This document shows, piece after piece, positions 21,743 through 32,674 of a stretch of DNA of 64,000 bases; within the stretch, counting starts at the first letter, position 1; every line of letters begins with the position of its first letter. Location of the stretch: contig CM019715.1 of assembly GCA_009760885.1 (NCBI GenBank), positions 20,140,503-20,204,502 of the forward strand, given 5' to 3'. Below the pieces are notes generated by a model that saw only the letters and a program-made list of their open reading frames with translations, searched no databases and was not told where the DNA came from. The translations under genes and the position numbers were made by a program. The DNA comes from Achatina immaculata. Taxonomy: Eukaryota > Mollusca > Gastropoda > Stylommatophora > Achatinidae.

Positions 21743-23025
21743 TCCTGAGGTCACTGTAGCTACATGGAGAAAGTTTTACACAGACCTTACGCTTTCTCGC
21801 TGTGATCTCCCCTTACTTGGCACATATAAATGTGGTAACTGAGTTCCTCCTATGTTTTATATAGCATATCTGAATATGAAAGTTGGGATGACAACCAGGA
21901 TAACCTGGTTCAGAATATTCAGTCCCGTTTAAGTGATAAGATGAACAGATTTAAGTAATGTTCTTCTTTGGGGTACAGAAACACCTACCAAGACATAGAG
22001 CATCAGCCGGGTTTATAGCAGTATTGGTAGTCAGGAAACATTTAATAGAGTGAGTACCCTTGTTAAAAGGTAGGTTAGTTGAGACCATTGAGCGGGGGTC
22101 TTGGGATAAGCGTGCAGCATGGAGAAAACTGAGTGGGTAGGGATAGTATAAATACCACTCACGATTAGTCAAAAGGGGGGGGGGGGGAGCTTACTTGTTT
22201 GTGTGTAGGAAGAACCTTACTAGTTTGATGTAGATGGAGTCTCAGTTTAGGAAGAGTCTCTTTTGTTAGTGGCAGGTTTTAGGTAGTTGAGATGGGAGAA
22301 AATTAGTTTGTCTTATAGCACCAACAACAAGATGTAATTTCTAAGATGAAAACTGTACTCCACAAGAAGATTAATCACCCAGTAGAATACGGATTCAGCT
22401 GAGTGCAGCGTGTATAAGATGCCCATTCATGGGAAGATACTACTTTAGGTTTATCAAAAGTGTGTGTCTTGTATGTCATTTATAGGAAGAAGATTATGGA
22501 ATTTTCGTCTTGTCAGAAGACTCTGTAACTGGCATGTCCTGTCTCAGCATGTTAATTGATTGGTTTTTGCATCAGACTCAGGAAGACTTCATTTTTCAGC
22601 AAGAAAGGGCTCCTCCTCAATGGCACAGTGACGTGCACGCATTTTTTGATTGCTAAACAGCCCAGACTGAATTGTTTGAAAGAGCTGGTAAAACGACTCG
22701 CGTTTGTTGATGTTGTCCCTTAGATTCCCTAACCTTACATCTTATCAGTTTTTTTCTCGTGAGAGTACATTAAAGACAAAGTTTACATGACCCTGCTTCT
22801 ACAGGATCTCAACATTCGGAAGTGGCGAGTCATGTTCGCCATTGTTCTTGACATGTTATATAAAACCTGATTATCCGCACTGAGGTACGCCGTTTAGCGG
22901 GTGAGGTTGAGTCTCATCTAACAATGAATCTCTGTAAGGTATGTCTCAAACTTTGAGAGCATCTCTACAAAATAACACCCACTTTCTCCATGTAGCTACG
23001 TTTGTCTTACAGTGGCCTCAGTAAA
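21743..23025 (+). mobile_element. IS630/mariner-type DNA transposon relic with inverted ends
   Basis: The left end CCTGAGGTCACTGTA..GCTACATGGAGAAAGT (21743-21775) and the right end ACTTTCTCCATGTAGCTACG..TTACAGTGGCCTCAG (22981-23025) are inverted complements apart from a ~10-bp gap. They flank a decayed transposase at 22470-22950. The ~1.28-kb span is the right size for this group. Interior 21776-22470 has no readable coding sequence. Confidence 0.65.
22470..22950 (+). pseudogene. Decayed DDE transposase (IS630/Tc1-mariner superfamily)
   Basis: Plus-strand translation gives FQQERAPPQWHSDVHAFF, corresponding to the well-known QQDGAPPHW...VR.FL block around the second catalytic residue. A later block LDSPNLTSYQFF corresponds to PRSPDLTP.DFFLWG. 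The second Asp is Glu/Arg-shifted and the third acidic position is Gln, so catalytic residues are lost. Several stops and frame changes separate the blocks, and the N-terminal part is not readable. Confidence 0.65.
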
Positions 23026-23134
23026 GAGTAAAACAGATTTTGGAACACACTGTATTAAGACAGATTTTGAAAGTAATAACCAGTTCTGATATTGTAAATA
23101 ATCTGAGAAGATGTGTGCTTCATATTATTGTACC

Positions 23135-23142
23135 TGTCCCTT

Positions 23143-23173
<31 letters not shown>

Positions 23174-23186
23174 TTGTCTCTCTCAT
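23135..23186. repeat. (CT)n microsatellite
   Basis: CT/TCTCTG-rich tract directly 5' of the LINE E fragment. Confidence 0.93.
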
Positions 23187-24065
23187 AGAAAATGTTCATG
23201 AACATAAAACCCTAGGACTCATCACTGATCAGCATTTAACTTGGAATTCTCACGTACATAACCTAACAAATCTGATTGCACAGAAAGTTTACCAATTAGC
23301 CAAAATTAAACACTTTATCGACAAAGACACAAGAAAAATATACTACATATCACACATACAAACACACTTAGATTACTGTTCCACAATCTGGGATGGATTC
23401 TCAGTCTCAAACACAAAAAGGCTCCACTCACTTCACAAGCGAGCATTAAATCTTATTTGTGACAAACACCCAGTACAGACTGTAGATCAACACAAACAAC
23501 TCAAAATTCTACCCCTCAAAAATAGAATCATTTTTAACAAAGTTAAGTTTGTTCACAGAATTCTGTCGCACAATGCTCCGCCTTACTTGTGGTCACTGTT
23601 TACGTATAACACTAAACATAGCCAGCGTTTAAAAAACTGTCTTCTTCCTAAACCCAGGATTGATCAGTACAAGAAAAGCCTTGCATACTCTGCAGTACAG
23701 CTCTGGAACACCCTCCCCTACAATTTAAAATCCATTGGTAATACTTCATCCTTTAACTGAAACCTGTTTCATTATTTACTTGCTTGTAATTATATGCCTC
23801 CATAAAATAGCCAGTACTCTCTCAACACATGGCTCGTAAACCATCAAGTACTTCAATGACATAGTTAGAAAAGCAACTTGTTAGATATTGTTAGAAATTA
23901 TTTTAATGTTTGTTAAAAAAAAGCATATATTAGAATATGATTTACAATGTATTTTTATTTATGTATATGTCTGCGAAAAATTTGGAAAAATTGGCGAACT
24001 ACTTTGCGAGCCCTATGTGACGTCTAACGGCACGGGAAGGAAATAAGATATAAGATATAAGATAT
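23187..24065 (+). mobile_element. LINE family E (CR1/jockey-type), 5'-truncated 3' part
   Basis: The frame 23190-23760 encodes the region after the RT palm: HKTLGLITDQHLTWNSHV, a middle segment with QTHLDYCSTIWDG, HSLHKRALNLI, then LKNRIIFNKVKFVHRILSH and the tail AYSAVQLWNTLP. This order is typical of jockey/CR1-type LINE C-termini. The frame is intact for ~190 codons to a TGA, so the copy is fairly young. The 3' UTR ends in tandem ATAAGAT units at 24045-24062, a CR1-like feature. Confidence 0.85.
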
Positions 24066-24084
24066 GTCTGCGTGTGTATGTGTG

Positions 24085-24168
24085 CGTGAGTGATGAAGGG
24101 CAGAATGTAAGACGGGTCTGCGTGCCCAATTCTTTACCCTTGAAAAATAAAGATTATTCATTCATTCA
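24085..24168 (+). repeat. Dispersed 3' tail R2, copy 2
   Basis: GATGAAGGGCAGAATGTAAG, ACGGGTCTGCG, then AAAATAAAG and (ATTC)n. Same element as 18838 and 30434. It sits just after the LINE E tail, which may or may not be related. Confidence 0.7.
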
Positions 24169-24169
24169 T

Positions 24170-24500
24170 TTATTCTCTGTCTCTGTCACTCTCTATGTCT
24201 CTCTCTGTCTCTCTGTGTGTCTCTCTGTCTCTTTCTATCTGTGTCTCTCTGTCTCTCTCTATCTGTGTCTCTCTCTCTATGTCTGTCTCTGTCTCTCTCT
24301 GTCTCTGTCTGTCTCTGTCTTTCTGTCTCTCTCTGTCTCTGTCTGTCTTTCTGTCTCTCTCTGTCTCTCTCTGTGTCTCTGTCTCTCCTGTCTCTCTCTG
24401 TCTATTTCTCTGTCTCTCTCTGTCTATGTCTCTGTCTCTCTCTGTCTATCCCTCTGTCTCTCTCTGTCTATCTCTCTCTGTCTCTCTCTCTCTCTGTCAC
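24170..24500. repeat. (CTCTGT)n-type microsatellite
   Basis: About 330 bp of CTCTGT/CTCTCT hexamers, pyrimidine-rich on the plus strand. Long frames in all three plus frames are repeat translations. Confidence 0.97.
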
Positions 24501-26162
24501 ACATACACACATAACCCCTCCCTCCCACGCACATCACACAACCAAGATATTTTTATTCAGAAGCTGGTGACACTGATACATCCCTGGACAGTTTGATTCT
24601 CACCTTGGAGTCTTCTCAAATCTTAATAATTGTCACCCTAGTAATGAGGTCAAGGTGTAAAAACTGCTGAAAAGGATCAGAGAATGTCTCGTGCTTTGTA
24701 ATTGTTCTTGAAGTCGACAGATTTTAATATAACGGACACTCAATCAGATGCGTCGTGCGAGATGATATGAGCAACTTTGTGATCTCATGCTGGTGTATCT
24801 ATAGATTTAGTTGGACACAAAGTTTGTGAAGAATTTGTAATGATATTTTAGAATAATGAGTTTTACTGCAGTAATGTGTCCTAGATTCTCAGCAGACTTC
24901 TTTACTATGACGTTAATCTTCTACCACGATATTCGATCTGGCTTTAGTGTCACAACAGCTTATGCCAGAGACATAGCGTGGATGTAAACATAGGGTTTTT
25001 GTCAAAATGTTTCCTTGGCCGTATTATGAGAGTTAACTTTGACGTCAGAGTTTATTTGTGAACGATATAACGTCATATTAAAGTGTGACGGTTAATATTT
25101 GTCCACAAAATGTCTTAAGGAAAAAACTTTGGTAGTGGTCCTGATAAAAAGATATCGCAGACATCATACGGCATAAAGAGGAATCGGGGTAGAAGTGGGT
25201 AGTTTGTTCACGTTTTGCCTTAGCTCGGAGCTGTATAGGAACAAAAATAACTTTCTTAGAAAGAAGGCTGTGTTCTTTACTATCACTGGTCAAGACCCTA
25301 TTCTGGTTCCTCGTGCTTCTAGCTGCAGACAAATAGCGGTGTTCATGAATTACTTCAGACTGACAAACGAGTTTAGTGAACTACTTTAGTCAGACTAACG
25401 AATTTGGTGAACTACTTTAGTTTGACTAACGGGTGGGTGGGTGGGGGTGGGGTGGGGGGCTCATGAACCACTTGACCGTGATTAACCGGGCTCATTAACT
25501 CCTTCTGTATGACGAATTTGGTTCTTGAACTCGATCCCCCTCACTAACATGGCAGCGGTTTCTGACATACTGTATATCCCACTTCTTGCGTCTAGTCCGG
25601 GAACTCAAGGACGTCGTTATAACTAATCCTCGGGCCATTTAATACCGGCGGTTCAAGATCGTCACCACATCGGCTGTAAAATGAACCAAAGTCTACAGCT
25701 ACAGAATTATGTTGCGATTTCAGCCTGTACCTATATAATTTCGGTAAATTTCTTCCACTGTCTGACCAAAACTGTTCTATTTCAAATAGCAAAGGGTGAG
25801 GAGTAACGAAAGGTAGTCAGCCAATTGATACAGTAAGGAGTTTACTGAGAGTACACAAGTTGTTTTCACATGCTGGCACACAAAGACATAAATGCACACA
25901 AAGTTGCCGCGGAACAATACAGAAGAGTATTGTTTTCCTGTTCTCGTATTAAACTTGAAATGTTACACAAAGAATTAGACCAGGTTAGTTTATTTTCACT
26001 CCTCTTTAATGCTCCTTGCGGTCGGAAGACAATGCGCCTGGCACCAACACGATCTGTGGGGATTTAATAGATCGATGTTAAAATTGTCCTGGCTGATACA
26101 AAATAAATCATCACTTCAAGATCTAAATCTGTAATAGTTTTTGGTGTACTAACAGCATATGA
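24501..26162. other. Unique sequence, no confirmed gene
   Basis: Includes a G-rich stretch near 25432-25460. The minus-strand frame 25592-25792 has non-repetitive composition and a pyrimidine-rich run before it, but no family is recognised and it opens with no convincing splice context. Confidence 0.45.
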
Positions 26163-26470
26163 TTCCAGGTAAAACAGAATGGTATTCTAACATTACATGG
26201 CTCAGGGTATAACAGAATGGTGTTCTAGTATCACACAGCTCACAGTATAACAGAATTATGTTCTAACATCACATTGCTAGAATATACCTGAATGGTGATC
26301 TAACATCACATTGCTAGAATATAACTGAATGATGATCTAACATCACATTGCTAGAATATAACTGAATGGTGATCTAACATCACATTGCTAGAATATAACT
26401 GAATGGTAATCTAACATCACATTGCTAGAATATAACTGAATGGTGATCTAACATCACAGGGCTCGGGGTA
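26163..26470. repeat. ~37-bp minisatellite, ~8 copies
   Basis: Units GAATATAACTGAATGGTGAT followed by CTAACATCACATTGCTA. Early units are more diverged and late ones nearly identical. Confidence 0.95.
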
Positions 26471-27126
26471 TAATTGAGCGAACATGATGGATAAATACTG
26501 TTCTTAGAATCTACAGAACTCAGCGATCAAAACAGTATTCTGCCTCCTCGTGATGGGCTGATGTACTTCTTCAGGTTTTCAGGCTAAAGCTCCGTGTGGT
26601 ATCGCGTGTAAAGGGGTCTGGTGTTTATGCTCTGAAAACTCACACTTCCCAAAAACACACACATATTTTTTGGTCTCCTTAGATATGCAGGCACCAAATA
26701 GTTTCCAGATAACACACGCATATTTCCACATAAACATACACACACATCTACTGGTTCGCACGGATATACATACATCATCTGTTTCCCACACAGACATATG
26801 CCTATTTTTTGCTGGTTTTCACAGACACGCAGACATCAGTTAGTTCACATATAACCATACATACATCTGCTGTTTTCCACAAAAATACACATCTACTGGT
26901 CCCCACATAAGCACACACATATGTTAGCTGCCATAACCACATAGAGCAAATATGTACTTGTTCTTTCTTCCCACAAACACGCAAGCACTTTCTGGTACTC
27001 GTGTACTAGTTTTTGTGCTCACATAGTGCAGGCTGCTCCCTCAGCGCAGGCAACATCGTCACACAAGGTATCTGCACAAAGTATGGGCGGACATGCTGGA
27101 ACACTTAGTCCTGGCAAGTTGGAAGA
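26471..27126. other. Unique and weakly repetitive CA-rich sequence
   Basis: 26640-27000 has loosely repeated CACACACAT..GG-type words. No gene recognised. Confidence 0.45.
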
Positions 27127-27585
27127 TTGTGCACATATTCGTCCACGTCAACAAGAAAAAAAACAAAACAGAACGTTTCAGTATGATATTCAGTGACAAG
27201 AAACAAAAACTAAACAGAACGTTTCAGTATGATATTCAGTGACAAGAAACAAAAACTAAACAGAACGTTTCAGTATGATATTCAGTGACAAGAAACAAAA
27301 ACTAAACAGAACGTTTCAGTATGATATTGAGTGACAAGAAACAAAAACTAAACAGAACGTTTCAGTATGATATTCAGTGACAAGAAACAAAAACTAAACA
27401 GAACGTTTCAGTATGATATTGAGTGACAAGAAACAAAAACTAAACAGAAAGTTTCAGTATGATATTCAGTGACAAGAAACAAAAACTAAACAGAACGTTT
27501 CAGTATGATATTCAGTGACAAGAAACAAAAACTAAACTGAATGTTCCATTAAGATATTCATTGACAAGAAACAAAAACTAAACCA
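27127..27585. repeat. 46-bp minisatellite, ~10 copies
   Basis: Highly uniform units AACGTTTCAGTATGATATTC then AGTGACAAGAAACAAAAACT and AAACAG. It lies just upstream of a hAT transposase end, so it may be an internal repeat of that element. Confidence 0.95.
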
Positions 27586-27745
27586 CAACTTCTTGTGCTT
27601 GACTCCAGTATGTGAAACAGGATTCTCGGAAGTTGCAGTAGAAACAAAATACAGATTACGTTTAAGCCATGAAAATATATAAAATGTTCCCCCAAATATA
27701 CAAGAACTAATTAGATATACACAAACATTTTCATATCATTAACTA
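27586..27745 (+). pseudogene. hAT transposase C-terminal (dimerisation domain) remnant
   Basis: Plus-strand translation gives CETGFSEVAVETKYRLRLSH, the CE..FS....K...R..L block of the hAT C-terminal dimerisation domain (ZBED-type), followed by NVPPNIQELI, which fits the usual QP.I..L end. A stop falls between the two blocks. Nothing upstream can be read as catalytic domain because the 46-bp minisatellite occupies that position. Confidence 0.6.
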
Positions 27746-28019
27746 AAAATAGAACGTAATTTTTTATAAAATTTTGGTCCGTTCCTTTATTTTTTGTTGC
27801 TGATATTAGATATGTAAAATTGTAAGTGTAGAAGTGTATATTTTAAAAATACTTTTTAATTCATATTATTGTATTTTAGTTTTCTTTGTTTTCTTGTGTT
27901 TTTCTTGTGGTTTACATATGTTCTGGCATTTATATGATGTATTCATGCACAATTTAATTATATGACATATCACAATAAAACTTATGGATATATTAAAACG
28001 ATTTAAAAAAAAAAATAAT

Positions 28020-28222
28020 CATGTTTTAATCCTTCAGAAATGGCAAAAAAAATGGAGAGTGGTGTCACATTTTTAACTATAAAAGAGGGTGACGTCACAT
28101 TTTTAACTATAAAAGAGGGTGACGTCACATTTTTAACTATAAAAGAGGGTGACGTCACATTTTTAACTGTAAAAGAGGGTCGCGAGCAAAAATGTTTGCA
28201 CACCACTGCTCTAGCGTGCCCT
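28020..28222 (+). mobile_element. hAT 3' terminal region with internal minisatellite
   Basis: Contains four 30-bp units (GTGACGTCACATTTTTAACT plus ATAAAAGAGG) at 28067-28180, then GTCGCGAGCAAAAATGTTTG and CACACCACTGCTCTAG. The close resembles hAT ends of the form GCGAGCAAAAA.GTTTG..CACCACTG. Each unit carries TGACGTCA, a perfect CRE-type palindrome. With 27586-27745 this looks like the 3' part of one hAT element. Confidence 0.55.
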
Positions 28223-28671
28223 AGTGTCATGAAGGATTAAGGTCATATCTTGTCCATGCTTCAGTGAAATGGAACAGGTCTTGGAAATAATAACCTATTT
28301 GTCTTTTATATACAACTTTATGTATGTATATTTGTATGGTGTACGGTGTATGTGCTGATTACCTATGTCTGTATACGGTGTCTTTCAATATGCTGGTATG
28401 CTGGTTCACTTATATACAGCATCTGTATATACTCCGGGCAATACCTTTTATGTTTACTATACGTTCTATTGTACATATTGTTCCATGCATACATATTCTA
28501 TTGTACAACATATTTTCAAGTATACTTTATACGCTATGAACAATGTCCTTTATTTTCATCATTGTCCATGCCTTCTACATATACTTTTGTGTATATTCTA
28601 CTGTAATGCTATATTTTATACATAACATTCTTATTTAAAATATTATCTTCTACACTTTCTGTGACGCATAC
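28223..28671. other. AT-rich weakly repetitive sequence
   Basis: 28320-28640 has loosely repeated TATAC-containing words and frames open in all three plus frames. No gene recognised. Confidence 0.45.
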
Positions 28672-28815
28672 TTTCTGCTTAACATCTGGTTACACTCTGC
28701 CTAACATCTAGTTACACTCTGCCTAACATCTAGTTACACTCTGCCTAACATCTAGTTACACTCTGCTTAACATCTAGTTAGTTTCTGCCTAACATCTAGT
28801 TACACTCTGCCAGTC
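28672..28815. repeat. 23-bp minisatellite, ~6 copies
   Basis: Units TTACACTCTGCCTAACATCT plus AG. It lies in what would be intron 1 of the gene implied by 28886-28937. Confidence 0.92.
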
Positions 28816-28885
28816 ACAGTTTTCCTGTTAGACAATCACAGGCATCACTCGATGGTGAGTACCGAACGTAATAGTAACTTCTCAC

Positions 28886-28937
28886 CTTCAGCAACAACTA
28901 GGAGTGCTGTAAGAGTCAACAGTAGGGTAAACTTCAT
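28886..28937 (-). CDS. First coding exon with signal peptide; product unknown
   Basis: On the minus strand an ATG (28935-28937) starts MKFTLLLTLTALLVVAEG: one Lys, a 13-residue hydrophobic core and a small-residue VVA cleavage site, a textbook secretory signal peptide. It runs straight into G|GTGAGAAG, a good splice donor at 28881-28885, leaving phase 1. Length (52 nt) and form are typical of first exons of small secreted proteins. No in-frame continuation was recognised in the next 2 kb, which is repeats and a hAT relic, so the mature product is unknown. It could be a live gene with a long intron or an orphan exon of a dead duplicate. Confidence 0.5.
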
Positions 28938-28961
28938 TTCTCGCGGACAAGTGGATGACTA

Positions 28962-28970
28962 CAGTATAAA
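28962..28970 (-). promoter_or_regulatory. TATA-like motif upstream of signal-peptide exon
   Basis: TTTATACTG on the minus strand (TATAAAG on the plus) lies 25-33 bp before the ATG. At this distance transcription would start near the ATG, leaving almost no 5' UTR, so its role is doubtful. Confidence 0.2.
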
Positions 28971-29189
28971 GACCACCAGACAATGTGGAGATCTGACCAA
29001 CTTGGACCAGTACGTGCCGTAACGACGCCGAGGTATGGCTGGAAGCAGCGAGCTGTCAGATAATGACGTGACTTGAACCTTTATCTTATCAGTGGTTGGA
29101 GTAGTTGTACTAGTATCTAACGGAACTATTATCTTTACTTGAAAAAGTTGACGCAGTGGGTTTGTTAAAATACAAGCACCAACTTTCGT

Positions 29190-29515
29190 GAGGAGTAGAT
29201 TGATGTGGCTTGTTTGAATGCTAGGAGTAGATTGATGTGGTTTGTTTGAATGCTAGGAGTAGATTGATGTGGTTTGTTTGAATGCTAGAAGTAGATTGAT
29301 GTGGTTTGTTTGAATGCTAGGAGTAGATTGATGTGGTTTGTTTGAATGCTAGGAGTAGATTGATGTGGTTTGTTTGAATGCTAGGAGTAAATTGATGTGG
29401 TTTGTTTGAATGCTAGGAGTAGATTGATGTGGTTTGTTTGAATGCTAGAAGTAGATTGATGTGGTTTGTTTGAATGCTAGGAGTAGATTGATGTGATTTG
29501 TTTGAATGCTAGGAG
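29190..29515. repeat. 32-bp minisatellite, 10 copies
   Basis: Near-identical units AGGAGTAGATTGATGTGGTT plus TGTTTGAATGCT. Confidence 0.96.
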
Positions 29516-29639
29516 TGTTCATGAGAAGCAGATTTTATAGTAAAAGATATGAATTAAAGTAAACACGTCGAGCCCTACTCTGTTAACGGGATGGAATAAC
29601 GTGATCGTCTGTACATGTAAGGACCAGGAAGGGGTCTTG

Positions 29640-30000
29640 GTTGTTCCTGGTATGGTGACGCTGACAGTCTTGGTTAGTTCTGGTATGCTGACGCTGACAG
29701 TCTTGGTTAATTCTGGTATGCTGACGCTAACAATCTTGGTTAGTCCTTTATGCTGACGCTGACAGTCTTGGTTAGTTCTGGTATGCTGACGCTGACAGTC
29801 TTGGTTAATTCTGGTATGGTGACGCTGATAGTCTTGGTTAGTTCTGGTATGGTGACACTGACAGTCTTGGTTAATTCAGGTATGGTGACGCTGACAGTCT
29901 TGGTTAGTCCTGGTATGGTGACGCTGACAGTCTTTGTTGATCCTGGTATGGTGACGCTGACAGTCTTGGTTAGTTCTGGTGTGATGACGCTGACAGTTGT
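29640..30000. repeat. 33-bp minisatellite, ~11 copies
   Basis: Units GTGACGCTGACAGTCTTGGT plus TAGTTCTGGTATG. The 94-codon frame at 29750-30034 is its translation. Confidence 0.95.
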
Positions 30001-30122
30001 GTCCTTATTTTATTACAGTCACTTTTGTCACTAACAACACCTGTTACTAACTGTATCGGGCAGTAGTCCACCGCCGTGGCGATTATTGGCCAGTTAGTCA
30101 GATCTTAAATCATAAACTATAA

Positions 30123-30283
30123 ACCTCTCCACAGCTGCCTTAGCTGGTTTGGTTTCTGAAGAGCGATGTATGCCCTCATTGTATCTATATTATTAGTTAG
30201 TAATGATCCAAGATATTCAAAACACTCCGCCACGTCTATTTTCTCCTCGTTGATATATATTTCTTTTGGCATATTTGTTTCGT
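30123..30283 (-). mobile_element. LINE family C internal fragment (minus strand)
   Basis: The minus-strand translation contains INEEKIDVAECFEYLGSLLT, matching the INEEKLEEVESFEYLGSLLT segment of the 41104-42006 frame, then IALQK and LWRG as in the same copy. Both ends are truncated. It is the only family C piece on the minus strand. Confidence 0.82.
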
Positions 30284-30433
30284 ACATACATACAGAGAAA
30301 AGAAGGAGGTGATTATAGAACAGAAATTCTTTTAAAAACAGATTACGACATGAAAGGAGAGAGACAAAATATGTCCGAGTCCATCTTATAGCCCACTGTG
30401 GTTAGCAAATTTAATAAGTATCAAGAACCCTTG

Positions 30434-30512
30434 TATTGAAGAAGGGCAGAATGTCTGACCGGCCTGCGTGTCCGATTCTCAGTCCTTTGAAAATAAAGTT
30501 CAATTTTCATAC
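30434..30512 (+). repeat. Dispersed 3' tail R2, copy 3
   Basis: GAAGAAGGGCAGAATGTCTG, CCTGCGTGTCCGATTCTCAG and AAAATAAAGTTC. Third copy of the tail at 18838 and 24085. The sequence diverges completely before and after. Confidence 0.65.
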
Positions 30513-30569
30513 CTTTAAGTAGACCTGAAGACACTTAACTATTCATACTAAATTTGAAAGAATAAAACA

Positions 30570-30778
30570 TTACATTAACTATGTATATAACATCGACTTG
30601 GACACATTTAACTATGTATATAACATCGACTTGGACACATTTAACTGTGTATATAACATCGACTTGGACACATTTAACTATGCATGTAACATCGACTTGG
30701 ACACATTTAACTATGTATATAACATCGACTTGGACACATTTAACTATGCATGTAACATCGACTTGGACACATTTAGCA
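30570..30778. repeat. 33-bp minisatellite, ~6 copies
   Basis: Units ATGTATATAACATCGACTTG plus GACACATTTAACT. Alternating ATGTATATAAC and ATGCATGTAAC variants in the right half indicate 66-bp dimers. Confidence 0.95.
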
Positions 30779-31546
30779 AACACTAACATTCAAAGAAGCG
30801 CAGCAAATGTATACAAAGATAAAAGTGTCTGATTCGTCCTCGTCGATCGTTTACTTGTCCTGTTAAATTTGTTCCCCTACACTCACAGTAGCTTCTGTTT
30901 ACTCGACAAACACAAACGTCTATATGAAAGGAAGCAGAGCAAACACAACTAGGAACATCCAGGATTCCCTCACATCCTCTGAATCTTTCAAATCTGAAAT
31001 CTTGTCCTCGGTGTAGAGAAAGTTACAAATATAATTATACTTTCTTCATGTAGCAAAATCTGAAACTAAATTCCGAGGAAATTAAAAATGATTTCCTTTC
31101 TTGTTGTTTACTTTTCATTATTTTTCAGTACCAGGATACACACAACGTGTGTCAGTGGTGACATTCTGAAAGATGATGTGTGTCAGTGGTGACATTCTGA
31201 ACGATGACGTGTGTCAGTGGTGACATTCTGAAAGATGACGTGTGTCAGTGATGATATTCTAGAAGACTGACATGTGCCAAAGATACTTTTGTAGAAATGG
31301 CTGGGTTCAAAGATGATATTAAGTGAATGTCAACAGATCTTGCAAGGCAAATCTGGAAAAGAACTTGTCATTGCTTTACATATTATTCCTGGTAGTAGGT
31401 TATTGTGACCTCTAACCAGAATGGCAGATTCCATTCTATTAACAAGGTGATGTGTTCTGTAGAGAAGTCAGCTTCGGTTGAGAAAATCATGGAACTGACA
31501 ATAGCAAATTCACTGTTGAATACAGTTCTTTCGTTTGTGAATTATT
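30779..31546. other. Unique sequence with a short 31-bp repeat
   Basis: A four-copy ~31-bp repeat (GTGTGTCAGTGGTGACATTC) lies at 31133-31260. The remainder has no recognised gene. Confidence 0.5.
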
Positions 31547-31700
31547 TACCACAGCATCATCTACCACAGCATCATCTACCACAGCATCATCTACTACAGC
31601 ATCATCTAACACAGCATCATCTATAACAGCATCATCTACTACAGCATCATCTAACACAGCATCATCTACCACAGCATCATCTACTACAGCATCATCTAAT
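31547..31700. repeat. 15-bp minisatellite, ~10 copies
   Basis: Units ACAGCATCATCTACC with C/T/A variation at the last positions. Confidence 0.95.
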
Positions 31701-31784
31701 ATAGAATTTTAGGATGCAACTGTAGGACAGTATCCTATAAAACCCAAAAAATAACATCAACACTTTACTTTTTGCTTCTGATGG

Positions 31785-31925
31785 ATGTTATATTTGTTGC
31801 TGTATTTGCTGCTGTATTTGTTGCTGTATTTGTTGCTGTATTTGTTGCTGTATTTGTTGCTGTATTTGTTGTTGTATTTATTGCTGTGTTGTTGTTATAT
31901 TTGTTGCTGTAAATGTTGCTTGGTT
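31785..31925. repeat. 15-bp minisatellite (TGTTGCTGTATT), ~8 copies
   Basis: Units TTTGTTGCTGTATTT-like. Related in core sequence to the TGTTGCTGTATG arrays at 34346, 36205, 42205 and 44585. Confidence 0.9.
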
Positions 31926-31926
31926 A

Positions 31927-32674
31927 GGCATAAAACAAGGGGTCCGTCACGGGTGCATATTGTCGCCTTACTTATTTAACCTGTATACTGAAAATATAAT
32001 GAGGAATGTTAGAGAAGATGTAGACAAAGAATATTACGATGCCACAATAACTGGAGGTTATGAAATACCAGATATTAGGTATGTTGATGATACAGTATTA
32101 CTGTCCACAAAAACAAAAAGGAATGGAAAAACTAATTATGTCTGTTCGCAAGAATAGTGAAGAGCAAAACCTCTATCTCAGTGCGAAGAAAAAACTAAAT
32201 TGATGACAACTGACAAAACAAATAAGGTAGCTGTAATATGTATCAATGAGGAAAAACTGGAAGAAGTGGAGAGTTTTTAATAACTTGGATCACTACTAAC
32301 TAATAATGGAGATGTAGTGAGGAAAATTAAAACGAGGACATCTATCGCTATTCAGAAAGTAAAACATCTAAAGAAGCTGTGGAGAGGAACAGATAGAACT
32401 ACTTTTGTAAGATTTTAAAGGGCGGGCATGCACATTTCCCATCGCAACATATCTCTGTGAGACCTGGACACTTAACAAAAGAGCTGAGAAACACATAAAT
32501 GCCTTTGAATGTATATGCTAAAGAAGAGTTCTTCAAATATCATGGACGCAAAAAAGAACAAATATATCCATACTACAAGAGCTTAATATTGATGAAAGTT
32601 GGCTAGTAAAGAGGATTAAACAGAGAAAGCTTAAATATTTTGGACACATTAAACGTCATGAGACTTTAGAGAAG
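31927..32674 (+). mobile_element. LINE family C fragment fused to Penelope element
   Basis: Starts at the GVRH/RQGCILSPYLFNLYTE part of the RT palm and runs through YVDDTVLLS (catalytic YADD altered to YVDD), the CETWTLNK-type segment and the post-RT region. Homology with the 40288 copy stops at about 32672, where Penelope RT sequence starts without a gap. Several frameshifts and stops make it non-functional. The 5' edge abuts a 15-bp minisatellite. Confidence 0.88.

Noticed and set aside
24074..24596. Overlapping Leu/Ser-rich frames of 117-146 codons
   Set aside because: Microsatellite CTCTGT translation in all three frames.
25592..25792. Minus-strand frame of 66 codons as an exon
   Set aside because: Composition is plausible but no motif, start context or partner exon could be found; left as unique sequence.
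26163..26470. CRISPR-like regular repeats
   Set aside because: Units are contiguous with no variable spacers, and the sequence is eukaryotic; it is a minisatellite. The same holds for other arrays.
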